Made by a program: the position numbers and the translations under genes. This document shows, piece by piece, positions 43,084-51,336 of a DNA stretch of 64,000 nucleotides. Source of the DNA: Nostoc sp. FACHB-892. GTDB lineage: Bacteria > Cyanobacteriota > Cyanobacteriia > Cyanobacteriales > Nostocaceae. Under the pieces are notes generated by a model. The model worked only from the letters and a program-made list of their open reading frames with translations. It made no database searches and had not been told where the DNA came from. Every line of letters begins with the position of its first letter. The first letter of the stretch is position 1. The stretch lies in assembly GCF_014698795.1 (NCBI RefSeq), contig NZ_JACJTR010000006.1:248001-312000 (forward strand), read 5' to 3'.

Positions 43084-43632
43084 TCATTTCAAATCTAGTA
43101 AACCTTCTTCTTTCAATTTAGGATTGAAGCGAATTTGTATTTGCAAACCACGCACTTCTAACAATTGCGTTGAAATTTCTGCTTCTACTCTCCGCGCTAC
43201 ATTTTTAATAATTTTTATTTGTGCTAATTCATCATTAGCTGGATTTTGATAATTTGCCTGTTCTTCAGATGTCATTAAAACTTTGACATCAATAGGATGA
43301 GTCCATTTTTCTTTTTGATCCCCATTTCCCCAAGGCACACTGCCATTTTCAGTAATCCAAGCATTTTCAGTATTTTCTAAAATTGTGCGACTAGGGCGTT
43401 CAATAGTTTCAACTTTTACCCAATAGCATTGCTGTGGTTGACGGACTAAATGCTGCTTGAGGCTGAGGTAAACATCACGAGAATATCCTACAAATTGCAG
43501 CACTTTTTCTTGGTTAAAGATGGCATATACCCCGATTTTACCTTGAAATTGTTCGGGTAATTGACCGCGATCGTCAATGTAAGGAATGTATTCCAGGGCT
43601 GCCAAAGAAGAAAGATTCGTTTCAAGAGCCAT
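43084..43632 (-). CDS. GIY-YIG domain protein
   Basis: A 182-residue protein with an N-terminal GIY-YIG nuclease-like domain: GKIGVYAIFNQEKVLQFVGYSRDVYLSLKQHL (residues 31-63), where GVY and FVGYS stand in for GIY and YIG. The Arg in YSRD and a following helix fit the fold, and a Glu-Asn in ILENTENAWITENG near 87 could be the metal ligand. The C-terminal half (VARRVEAEISTQLLEVRGLQIQI) is unassigned. Related proteins occur in cyanobacteria and plants, but nuclease activity is not assured. Confidence 0.75.
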   Translation of the reverse strand: MALETNLSSLAALEYIPYIDDRGQLPEQFQGKIGVYAIFNQEKVLQFVGYSRDVYLSLKQHLVRQPQQCYWVKVETIERPSRTILENTENAWITENGSVPWGNGDQKEKWTHPIDVKVLMTSEEQANYQNPANDELAQIKIIKNVARRVEAEISTQLLEVRGLQIQIRFNPKLKEEGLLDLK

Positions 43633-43704
43633 ACATCAAATATTAAACTTACTATTTGCCTGCAAGATTAAGAATTGCTAATTAGGGAAAAACTATCTTT
43701 AAAA

Positions 43705-44034
43705 TTACTCATTATCAAATTTTTGGTAGATTGCACAAAGGCGACTGGGTTTAAAAATCTTAGCACTAAACATAAAATTTGGTGGAACGTTGATAATGGC
43801 ATATTCATCAGATTCATGATACTTTTCAAATTCTGCTGGCATTCCTTTAGTGGTAGTTAAGCTGTAAGGAACTGGTTGAAAAAGTAATTCTGTAAATTTA
43901 ACTTGCTCACACTGTAACTGTTGACGAATTTGGCTTAAAAAAGCCTCGCTTGTCAATAAATTGAATAAAGTTTCTTGAGCTTGTGCTTCAAGAGTGAAAC
44001 TGCTATCAAAGTTCTGGACGATTTTAAGGATCAT
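43705..44034 (-). CDS. conserved hypothetical protein, 109 residues
   Basis: An intact frame from a good ATG, with mixed alpha/beta content (TLEAQAQETLFNLLTSEAFLSQIRQQLQ helices; YAIINVPPNFMFSAKIF strand region). It has no signal peptide and no motif I recognise. It lies 72 bp upstream of the GIY-YIG gene on the same strand and may be co-transcribed with it. Composition is like neighbouring genes, so it is probably real. Confidence 0.6.
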   Translation of the reverse strand: MILKIVQNFDSSFTLEAQAQETLFNLLTSEAFLSQIRQQLQCEQVKFTELLFQPVPYSLTTTKGMPAEFEKYHESDEYAIINVPPNFMFSAKIFKPSRLCAIYQKFDNE

Positions 44035-44468
44035 TTTCTGTATAGGTAGCTATTAAGGGCTAAGTGATAAGAGAGGATAGGCAAGAATCCAAAAGTGCTG
44101 GACAAGCCTGCCTTTTGGTGCAGATGAGCTTTATGAAAAATTCCCACTTTAAAATCAGCCTATTGGATTGTGTGACTTCTGTCAGCCACAGGAGTAAGCT
44201 GACATGATTAAGAATCGTGAAGTTTAACAGATTTATCCTTAATGCTGTACTGACAAACTTCAGATATTATACTAAAGCGATAGCCTATGGTGGGCTGCGC
44301 CTACGCATTTATCACACCAGACCCTATCCTCCCTAAAAACGATTCTCACACAACAAAAATGAGTGGATAGTCGTGATATAAACCACAACTATCCACTCAA
44401 AGTTTAGTAAATCAGAGTTACTAAAAAAACCCAAGTAGATTATTGAAACTTGGGAAAGATCAAACCAC
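44035..44468. other. spacer with a diverged 27-mer repeat and a hairpin
   Basis: Contains a diverged 27/28-nt repeat copy at 44279-44306 (GATAGCCTATGGTGGGC...) and the terminator-like hairpin at 44360-44399. No gene is seen. Confidence 0.5.
44360..44399 (-). terminator. 12-bp-stem hairpin downstream of the disordered-protein gene
   Basis: TGAGTGGATAGT (44360-44371) and ACTATCCACTCA (44388-44399) are perfectly complementary; the loop itself can form GTG/CAC. It lies 70 bp after the stop of the 44469-44660 gene. The T-run is weak, so it may act as a transcript-stabilising end. Confidence 0.55.
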
Positions 44469-44660
44469 TTAACGTGACTCAGTTCCCTGATTGGGGCTAC
44501 CTGCTACAGAATCATTTTCAGGTGCTTCTGGTGTAGCAGTAGGTTTAGCATCGCTCTTTTCATCATCGCCAGTTTTGCGCTTACTTTCGTCAAGACTGGT
44601 TTCGTAATTACCAGAAGCGGGTGTATTTTCTTGGCTACCAGCTTTTTGTGGTTCAGACAT
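44469..44660 (-). CDS. small intrinsically disordered protein
   Basis: A 63-residue frame with no hydrophobic residues beyond a few Ala, Val and Leu. It is rich in Ser, Glu, Asp, Lys, Pro, Gly and Thr (SGNYETSLDESKRKTGDDEKSD, PTATPEAPENDSVAG), so it should be fully disordered. An AGGA precedes the ATG at suitable distance and a hairpin follows the stop, which supports expression. Hydrophilic proteins like this in cyanobacteria are often linked to desiccation or stress, but nothing here proves that. Confidence 0.6.
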   Translation of the reverse strand: MSEPQKAGSQENTPASGNYETSLDESKRKTGDDEKSDAKPTATPEAPENDSVAGSPNQGTESR

Positions 44661-44992
44661 TATTACATTCCTAATAATTTTATTGTTGGTATTATCTTAA
44701 GAAGATTAATAGTCTGAGTGCATCTATCCAGATATAGTTATGGCTGATTTCTACCTCTATCGAAAGTATTGTTTAGTACTACCCATGTATACTGAAAAAA
44801 ACCCAGAAATACAGAGTTTTTAAACCTGACAAGGCTTTCTATGGTTAAAAGAGAACTTGGAATGGGTTTTATGTCCAAGATGCTTTTGGAATTACTGTAT
44901 TGATAGTTGCCAGGAAATGGCAAGTGATCTGAGTCTGCTTAGGTGAATAATATGATGTGATGATTATGATACAAATTATCAAAGTATAACTA
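44661..44992. other. AT-rich spacer between divergent genes
   Basis: It carries the promoters of the disordered-protein gene (leftward) and the acetyltransferase gene (rightward). No repeat, hairpin or gene stands out. Confidence 0.4.
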
Positions 44993-45505
44993 ATGAACCA
45001 GAGCAATCTATCGTTACCATCTGGGTGTATGCTTCGCAAGGCAACCTCTGCGGATAAGTGGCCGATTCGATTGCTGGTGTTTTCAGCGAAACTCGACCCA
45101 ACCCAATTAAATTGGCAGCAATTTTGGATAGTTGAATGCGATGCCTACGGCGGGCAAAGCCTACGCAATTTGGTAGCTTGTGGACAGCTACGTAATTTCT
45201 CAGGGGCACAAGAACTTGGTAGTTTGGTCGTTGCATCAGCTTGGAGAGGGCGCGGTTTGGGTACTTTGCTAACGCAGCATTTGATTAATACAGCAACGCA
45301 ACCACTTTATCTTGAATGTCTAGGTGAACGATTGGCGCAGTTTTACAGTCGCTTTGGTTTTGTACCAATATCTTTTGAAGACTTGCCACAATTTCCTACG
45401 ACAAGAAGCAAGTCTTCGCTCAAGGGGAAATTTAGATTCTCGCAGTTAGCTAAAAGACTGCTCAGAGTTCCTGTGGTGTTCATGGAATATCGAGGTAATT
45501 CGTAA
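44993..45505 (+). CDS. GNAT family N-acetyltransferase
   Basis: A 170-residue GNAT-fold acyltransferase. The acetyl-CoA pyrophosphate loop is ASAWRGRGLGTLL near residue 81-93 (R-G-x-G-L/G), preceded by strand LGSLVV, and followed by LYLECLGERLAQFYSRFGFVPI, typical of motif B. The substrate is unknown. Residues 50-58 (DAYGGQSLR) are encoded by a 27-nt dispersed repeat inserted in frame between the strand FWIVEC and NLVACGQL. Removing it restores a compact GNAT core. Confidence 0.82.
   Translation: MNQSNLSLPSGCMLRKATSADKWPIRLLVFSAKLDPTQLNWQQFWIVECDAYGGQSLRNLVACGQLRNFSGAQELGSLVVASAWRGRGLGTLLTQHLINTATQPLYLECLGERLAQFYSRFGFVPISFEDLPQFPTTRSKSSLKGKFRFSQLAKRLLRVPVVFMEYRGNS
45140..45166 (+). repeat. 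27-nt dispersed repeat inside the acetyltransferase gene
   Basis: Same 27-mer family as at 32618 and 37876, with CAAAG replacing CTACG in the second half. It is read D-A-Y-G-G-Q-S-L-R, the same frame phase as in the cytochrome gene, and adds nine codons without a stop. Confidence 0.85.
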
Positions 45506-45580
45506 TTAATATTTGCAAAAAAGGCTTGATACAAGCTGTTTCCAACCCTTTCCTATCCCCCCATTCCCTATTCCCCATTT

Positions 45581-46198
45581 TTAAATCGGAGGTTTAGCAA
45601 AAATCGTTAGTAAGACTGGCCCTAGTAAATAGTGGTGATTCAAACACAATAGCCCAGCAGAGGAGCCAAGAAGTTGACGTTGATTAGGGCTGTAGAGCCT
45701 AATGCCACGGGGAGAGACTGGCAGTATTTGCGGTTCTCCTTCTTTTTTAGAAGTAATGTCAACCAAGTAGAAGCGTCCACCAGGAGAAAGTACCCGCGCT
45801 ATCTCACTAACCACCTGGTTAGGTTCTAAATAGTGCAAGAAGCTGATAGTGCTGAAAACAGCATCAAATTGACCATCAGCAAAGGGAAGAAACTCAGCTT
45901 TACCCTCAACATAAATTAAGCGTGGACGGTGGCGGTTGCTCTGTCTTGCTACCTGCAACATATTAGTAGATAAATCCAATCCGGTGGCTTGCAGGTTGGG
46001 AAACTGAGTAGCAAGGCGCTCAAGTAAGCGTCCAGTACCACACCCGATATCAAGTACGTTTGCTAGCTCTGGTAAATCGACGTACTCAAGCAATCGTTTG
46101 TGAACGGCTCGATAAAACACCGAAGGAAAGAGCCAGTCGTAACTTGGTGCCCATAGGTCAAAAAGGAACTTTTTGTTACTAAAAAAGTCATTAGTCAT
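45581..46198 (-). CDS. class I SAM-dependent methyltransferase
   Basis: A 205-residue methyltransferase with the standard motifs: LDIGCGTGRLLERLA near residue 45 (SAM binding), TGLDLSTNMLQVARQ near 70, FADGQFDAVFSTISFLHYL near 105 and VLSPGGRFYLVDI near 137. It resembles the ubiquinone/menaquinone-type and arsenite-type methyltransferase groups in outline, but the acceptor is not identifiable. The first codons (MTNDFF) derive from a TTAGTCATTAG-type repeat, so the true start may be slightly downstream. Confidence 0.82.
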   Translation of the reverse strand: MTNDFFSNKKFLFDLWAPSYDWLFPSVFYRAVHKRLLEYVDLPELANVLDIGCGTGRLLERLATQFPNLQATGLDLSTNMLQVARQSNRHRPRLIYVEGKAEFLPFADGQFDAVFSTISFLHYLEPNQVVSEIARVLSPGGRFYLVDITSKKEGEPQILPVSPRGIRLYSPNQRQLLGSSAGLLCLNHHYLLGPVLLTIFAKPPI

Positions 46199-46600
46199 TA
46201 GTTTTAGCAGCTTCCCTGAAGCTCATCGCTTTTCTAGGGTAAGTTTAGCTGCACCTCCAAGAAATTGGTTATAGCTTTGCAGCTTGGCAATATCTAGCCT
46301 AGCGTTTGGCACAATCCCATTTCACGAAATTCTTGTTAAAAATATGTTGCTAGAGGTTACAGCTATAAGCCCCTACATCTGATTGATTTGTTGCAATAAT
46401 TTTTGGGAATGGTATAAGTTATCCGGAACCTTGGCAATTGAATCTGTAGTTAACAGTGTGCCTAGAGACTCATTCTATCTCTGTAGAGAAATAAAGAATG
46501 ATTAATCAGTGCATAAAACTATAGAATCTAACCGTATTTATCTATAGAGGTTCAAATAAAACAAACTCAATCTAGTTTGAAATGATTAAGGTGAAAAATT
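46199..46600. other. spacer between divergent genes
   Basis: AT-rich with no recognisable gene. It must hold the promoter of the second Mo-nitrogenase-C-terminal gene. I looked for a GTA-N8-TAC NtcA box and did not find a clear one. Confidence 0.4.
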
Positions 46601-46888
46601 ATGACAAGCTTTATTCAACAACAATTACACAATGATCTACTGCACCCAGTCCGCGAGTGGTTGGAAACGATAGAAATTCATAACTCCAAATTGGCTCATT
46701 TCTTGTGCAAAGCTATTCCTGCTCAGTGTCCCTTCGAGCGAGATATTACGCTCTTTAGCCGGAAGCTGTTTCACATTCCTCCGATGTGTAAATTAAATCC
46801 CCTATACGAGGAAGTAGTTGGTTTGCGTTTTAAAGCGCTCTGTTATCTTGCTGATGAATGCGGTGAAGATGTCACAGTTTATTGCTAA
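46601..46888 (+). CDS. Mo-dependent nitrogenase C-terminal family protein (second copy)
   Basis: A 95-residue protein that is nearly all domain: PVREWLETIEIHNSKLAHFLCKAIPAQCPFERD, HIPPMCKLNPLYEEVVGLRFKALCYL and CGEDVTVYC. It shares the four-cysteine pattern with the copy at 41580 but lacks that protein's basic N-terminal extension and is not followed by a cupin gene. It has an extra Cys in FLCKAI. It is monocistronic, ahead of the response regulator by about 200 bp. Function unknown. Confidence 0.85.
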   Translation: MTSFIQQQLHNDLLHPVREWLETIEIHNSKLAHFLCKAIPAQCPFERDITLFSRKLFHIPPMCKLNPLYEEVVGLRFKALCYLADECGEDVTVYC

Positions 46889-47082
46889 TAGCCAGTTGGA
46901 TCGTTCTTTGATCAAGCAGCCATCGGTAATTGCAGATTTACGGTTGTTACTTACCTAGGTTTATACTAAGCTAACGTACACCTAATTTAGATGTTTGGCT
47001 ATTTAAGTAGCTTGCACCTCGCTAAAGTGTTTCCAGACCGTATTTCTGCTTACCGTACCCTGCTGAAATTATTAACATTATC

Positions 47083-47757
47083 ATGACGCACATCTTACTG
47101 GTTGAAGATGAAGTCAAACTGGCACGATTTGTCGAGTTGGAATTGAATTATGAAGGCTATCAAGTCAGTATTGCCTACGATGGATTAACTGCACTTACCG
47201 CAGCGCGTAAGTTACATCTAGATTTAGTAATTTTAGACTGGATGTTGCCTGGTTTGTCGGGTTTAGAAATTTGCCGCAGCCTGCGAAGTATTGGTGATAA
47301 AGTGCCGATAATCTTATTAACCGTGAAAGATGAAGTGAGCGATCGCATTGTAGGCTTAGACGCTGGTGCTGATGATTACCTTGTTAAACCCTTCAGCGTT
47401 GATGAATTATTAGCAAGAGTTGACACTCACCTGCGAAGAAGCCAGCAAGTAGGCACCGCAGATGTTTTAGAGTTTAAAGGTCTAACTTTAAATCGTCGCA
47501 CGCGCCAAGTGTACCGAGAGCAGAGGTTAATTGAGTTAACTGCCAAGGAATTTGATTTACTGGAATATTTACTGACCCATCCGCGACAGATAATTACGTG
47601 CGATCGCATTTTAGGAGAAGTCTGGGGTTATGACTTCATAGGCGATGCTAACATCATCGAACTTCATATGCGCTACCTGCGTCTAAAACTTGAAGCCAAT
47701 AACGAAAAGTGCCTTATTCAAACGGTGAGTGGTGTTGGCTACACGTTGCATGATTGA
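47083..47757 (+). CDS. OmpR/PhoB-type response regulator
   Basis: A 224-residue two-domain regulator. The receiver has HILLVEDEVKLARF (acidic pocket), LVILDWMLPGLSG with phospho-acceptor Asp near residue 51, IILLTVKDE and DDYLVKPFSVDELLARV. The winged-helix domain (residues 125-224) has LTLNRRTRQVYRE, LTAKEFDLLEYLLTHP and VSGVGYTLHD. No histidine kinase adjoins it. It lies 234 bp upstream of arsM on the same strand, so it could regulate the ars locus, but this is only positional. Confidence 0.9.
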   Translation: MTHILLVEDEVKLARFVELELNYEGYQVSIAYDGLTALTAARKLHLDLVILDWMLPGLSGLEICRSLRSIGDKVPIILLTVKDEVSDRIVGLDAGADDYLVKPFSVDELLARVDTHLRRSQQVGTADVLEFKGLTLNRRTRQVYREQRLIELTAKEFDLLEYLLTHPRQIITCDRILGEVWGYDFIGDANIIELHMRYLRLKLEANNEKCLIQTVSGVGYTLHD

Positions 47758-47991
47758 ATTTGGGCATTAGGCATTGGGCATGGGGCAATAGTTGTTCTTC
47801 CTTCCTCTGCTCCCCCTGCTCCCCCTGCTCCCCTAATGATTAATGTTAAATTTCGATTAACGCAGATGCCCCAAAAACTTTTATCGGATGAAGATTTGCG
47901 GTTTTTGGCAATTTGAGTAAAAACTCATCCAAACTCAGGGTTAATTGTATTAGGATGCACAAAGCTGTGATCATCTAAAATCTAAAATTGC

Positions 47992-48960
47992 ATGACCTAT
48001 CTAGAAACAGCAGCGCAATTCTACCGTGAAGTTGCCCAAACCCCGCAAGTTGGACTTTGTTGTGTGCAAAGTACACCCCTGCAACTACCAGGGTTGAAAA
48101 TTCCTTTGCCAATGCAGGAAATGAACTATGGTTGTGGCACTACCGTTCACCCCACTGAATTAGGAAACCAGCCTACTGTGCTGTATGTCGGTGTTGGCGG
48201 CGGCTTAGAAGCGTTACAATTCGCTTATTTTTCCCGCTATGTAGGTGCTGTGATTGCCGTTGAACCGGTTGGGGCTATGCGAGAAGCAGCTGCACGCAAT
48301 CTGGAAATTGCTGCTCAAGAAAACCCCTGGTTTGACACCAGTTTTGTAGAAATCCGCGAAGGTGATGCTTTTAACTTACCTGTTGCTGATGCTAGTGTCG
48401 ATATCGTAGCGCAAAATTGCCTTTTCAACATCTTTGAACCAGAAGATTTAACCCGTGCTTTAAAAGAAGCCTATCGGATATTAAAACCGGGCGGACGCTT
48501 GCAGATGAGCGATCCAATTACCACTAGTCCAATTCCAGCACATCTTCAACAAGATGAACGGCTCAGAGCCATGTGTTTATCAGGCGCACTCACTTATGAA
48601 GAGTATACTGAACGAATTACAAATGCTGGCTTTGGTCAAGTTGAAATTCGCGCCCGTCGTCCTTACCGTTTACTAGATTCCCAAACTTATAATTTAGAAG
48701 AACACCTACTTTTAGAAAGCCTAGATTCTGTCTCCTTTAAAGTTGCTATTCCAGAAGATGGTGCTTGTATCTTTACGGGAAAAACAGCAGTTTATGCTGG
48801 CTTGGAACCCTTCTTCGACGACTCAGCAGGACATCTACTTCAGCTAGGTATTCCCGCAGCAGTATGTGATAAAACTGCTGCTAAACTTGCGGCTATCAAG
48901 CCAGCAGAAATAATTATTACCGATTCAACCTGGCACTATAGCGGTGGTGGTTGCTGTTAA
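47992..48960 (+). CDS. arsM: arsenite methyltransferase of the arsenosugar pathway
   Basis: ArsM methylates As(III) with S-adenosylmethionine. The 322-residue protein has VGLCCVQS and NYGCGT cysteines near 22 and 46, SAM motif VLYVGVGGGLEALQFA near 64, IREGDAFNLPVADASVDIVAQNCLFNIF near 118, ILKPGGRLQMSDPI near 163 and a C-terminal YSGGGCC. This long form with the CC tail is the type annotated for arsenosugar synthesis. Its neighbours, a PiT transporter and ArsS, support that pathway. No ArsR regulator gene is visible beside it. Confidence 0.87.
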   Translation: MTYLETAAQFYREVAQTPQVGLCCVQSTPLQLPGLKIPLPMQEMNYGCGTTVHPTELGNQPTVLYVGVGGGLEALQFAYFSRYVGAVIAVEPVGAMREAAARNLEIAAQENPWFDTSFVEIREGDAFNLPVADASVDIVAQNCLFNIFEPEDLTRALKEAYRILKPGGRLQMSDPITTSPIPAHLQQDERLRAMCLSGALTYEEYTERITNAGFGQVEIRARRPYRLLDSQTYNLEEHLLLESLDSVSFKVAIPEDGACIFTGKTAVYAGLEPFFDDSAGHLLQLGIPAAVCDKTAAKLAAIKPAEIIITDSTWHYSGGGCC

Positions 48961-49063
48961 TTTCTTAAGAAAACCTGAGTTCGAGATAAGCTGAAACCCT
49001 TATTACACCGTTGCTTGATTCTGAGATATTTCAACGTGTTTGTGTCGTTTCCGTCAACTAACG

Positions 49064-49107
49064 CTGAATTCTTTCTTAACTCGAACTGACGTTAAGAAAG
49101 AATTCAG
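49064..49107. repeat. perfect 17-bp inverted repeat between arsM and the PiT gene
   Basis: CTGAATTCTTTCTTAAC at 49064-49080 is exactly complementary to 49091-49107, with a 10-nt loop TCGAACTGAC. It lies about 105 bp after arsM and 150 bp before the transporter. It could be an arsM terminator, a regulator site or a small mobile repeat. Confidence 0.85.
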
Positions 49108-49256
49108 ATGTCAGGAGTCAGAATTCAGAACAATTCTGTACGACACTTCGACAAGCTCAGTGCATCCCTGGGGAATGAATGCACAATTTTAATATTTTAG
49201 TAATTGCATTTTGAATTCTGGATTCTGGATTCTTATTTCTTCTTTATAACCCCGAA

Positions 49257-50216
49257 ATGTTGTTAATTAGTTTATTTATCGCCACGCTTTTTTTAGCATA
49301 TTCCAATGGGGCAAATGACAACTTTAAAGGGGTAGCGACGTTGTTTGGTAGCCGAACCAGCAGCTATCAAACAGCAATTCTGTGGGCAACTTTTACAACT
49401 TTGGCTGGTGCGGTTGCTGCAACTTTTTTGGCAAGTATATTAATCGCAAATTTTTCTGGAAAAGGACTAGTGCCTGATGCGATCGCTAATTCACCAGAGT
49501 TTCATCTGGCAGTTGCGATCGCTGCTGGTTTAACTGTACTGATAGCCACCTTCATGGGATTTCCCATTTCCACAACTCACAGTTTAACAGGTGCGCTGGT
49601 TGGGGCTGGATTAGTTGCGATCGGACTCAAAGTTAATTTTGCAGCTTTGGGAACTTCCTTTATTTTGCCTTTATTACTCAGTCCCATCATTGCTATTCCC
49701 TTAGGAGCAGGAATTTATAGCTTATCTAACTGTATCATTTCAAAATGGAATCTACGAGTCAATCAGAGAATTATTGATACTTGCCATTTTATGAGTGCGG
49801 GAATTGTCAGTTTTGCTAGAGGATTAAATGATACTCCCAAGATTTTCTCACTCATTCTAGTTATTGAGTATTTTTCGATTCAGGGGGGAATGATCACGAT
49901 TGCGATCGCAATGGCACTTGGCGGTTTACTAAACTCCCAAAAAGTTGCAGTAACCATGAGTGAAAAGATTACCTCATTGAATCATACTCAAGGCTTATCA
50001 GCAAATATAGTAACTGGAGTTCTAGTTATTGCAGCTAGTAGTTTTGGATTTCCAGTTTCCACCACTTACGTTTCAGTTGGTTCTATTTTTGGAGTGGGAT
50101 TAACTGGAAAAAAAGCCAATATACGTGTTTTTTTTCAGATATTATTATCGTGGATTTTAACTTTACCTACTGCTGCAATTATTAGTGGAATAACTTACAG
50201 ATTATTGCAAGGTTAG
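49257..50216 (+). CDS. PiT family inorganic phosphate (arsenate) transporter
   Basis: A 319-residue permease with ten or so hydrophobic segments. The two inverted PiT signature loops are visible, SNGANDNFKGVATLFG near residue 16 and SFARGLNDTPKIF near 185, each with the conserved Asn-Asp pair, as well as GFPISTTHSLTGALVGAG and FGFPVSTTYVSVGSIFGVG. The first signature diverges from the common GANDVANA. PiT proteins carry phosphate and, unselectively, arsenate. Its place between arsM and arsS suggests it moves arsenic species or phosphate in the same pathway. Confidence 0.88.
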   Translation: MLLISLFIATLFLAYSNGANDNFKGVATLFGSRTSSYQTAILWATFTTLAGAVAATFLASILIANFSGKGLVPDAIANSPEFHLAVAIAAGLTVLIATFMGFPISTTHSLTGALVGAGLVAIGLKVNFAALGTSFILPLLLSPIIAIPLGAGIYSLSNCIISKWNLRVNQRIIDTCHFMSAGIVSFARGLNDTPKIFSLILVIEYFSIQGGMITIAIAMALGGLLNSQKVAVTMSEKITSLNHTQGLSANIVTGVLVIAASSFGFPVSTTYVSVGSIFGVGLTGKKANIRVFFQILLSWILTLPTAAIISGITYRLLQG

Positions 50217-50262
50217 AGAAATTGATTGAATATATTTTGCCATGTTTAAGGAGTAGTAACTA

Positions 50263-51252
50263 ATGCAAACTCAATCAATAGCCATACCATTTAAAAATAA
50301 ACTAAATTCCCCTTTGACAAAAAAGGGAATTACTGTTTTACAAATTAATCTCGGTAAGCGTTGTAACCTTGCCTGTACACACTGTCATGTCGAAGCTGGC
50401 CCGAAGCGTACAGAAGAACTTTCTCCTGAAATTTGTGAGCAATTGATTTCGCTAATGCATAAATTTCCCGAAATTCAAATTGTGGATTTGACTGGTGGCG
50501 CACCAGAAATGAATTATGGATTTAAGCCACTTGTAGAAGCAGCAAGAGCAAGCGGGAAGCAAGTTATTGTCCGGTCTAATTTGACCATTTATTTTGAAGA
50601 TGGATTTGCTGATTTACCAGAATATTTTGCTCAACACCAAATAAGAGTTGTAGCTTCCCTACCCTGCTATTTAGCAGATAATGTTGATAAAATGCGCGGT
50701 GCTGGTGTTTTTGATAGTTCAGTCAAAGCTTTGCAGTGGCTTAACCAACGTGGCTATGGTAAAAAACCAAATTTAATTTTGGACTTGATATTTAATCCCC
50801 AGTTACCCACTAATGAAAAATTTTCCTTAGCTCCTGAACAGTCCAACCTAGAACAAGATTACAAAATGTTCTTGCAAGAACATTTTAATATTGTATTTAA
50901 CAACCTCTTCGCCATTACCAATCTACCAGTTGGTAGAACCAAAATGCATTTAGAACGGAGAAAACTGTACACCAGCTATTTGCAGTTTTTAGAATCGCAT
51001 TTTAATCCTAGTACAGTTGAACATTTGATGTGTCGCGATGAACTTTCAATTGACTATCTAGGTAATGTATATGATTGTGACTTTAATCAAATGATGAATT
51101 TGCCTGCTAAAAATCGCAACGGTGAAACCTTGACAGTTAGCAAACTATTAGAAGCTGGCAGTTTAGACCTGATTAGTGAGATCCAAACTGCTGCTTATTG
51201 CTATGGTTGTACTGCTGGATGTGGTTCTAGTTGTGGTGGTGCTTTGCTGTGA
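50263..51252 (+). CDS. arsS: arsenosugar biosynthesis radical SAM protein
   Basis: ArsS is a radical-SAM enzyme thought to join the SAM-derived 5'-deoxyadenosyl group to dimethylarsenite on the way to arsenosugars. The 329-residue protein has the cluster motif CNLACTHC (Cys 34, 38, 41), DLTGGAPEMN near 78, and the C-terminal cysteines CRDELSIDYLGNVYDCDF and CYGCTAGCGSSCGG, which would hold auxiliary Fe-S clusters. The frame is intact and it lies 46 bp after the PiT gene, so they are probably co-transcribed. Confidence 0.9.
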   Translation: MQTQSIAIPFKNKLNSPLTKKGITVLQINLGKRCNLACTHCHVEAGPKRTEELSPEICEQLISLMHKFPEIQIVDLTGGAPEMNYGFKPLVEAARASGKQVIVRSNLTIYFEDGFADLPEYFAQHQIRVVASLPCYLADNVDKMRGAGVFDSSVKALQWLNQRGYGKKPNLILDLIFNPQLPTNEKFSLAPEQSNLEQDYKMFLQEHFNIVFNNLFAITNLPVGRTKMHLERRKLYTSYLQFLESHFNPSTVEHLMCRDELSIDYLGNVYDCDFNQMMNLPAKNRNGETLTVSKLLEAGSLDLISEIQTAAYCYGCTAGCGSSCGGALL

Positions 51253-51336
51253 AATTAGCTATTCTTGAGCCTTTAGTGTATTCTCCTTACCCTGGCTCAA
51301 AAATGTTTAAGTCCCGAATAAATAACTCTTAACTTT

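Noticed and set aside
46199..47082. NtcA-regulated nitrogen gene cluster around the Mo-nitrogenase-C-terminal gene
   Set aside because: No clear GTA-N8-TAC box and no nif structural genes were found in the window.
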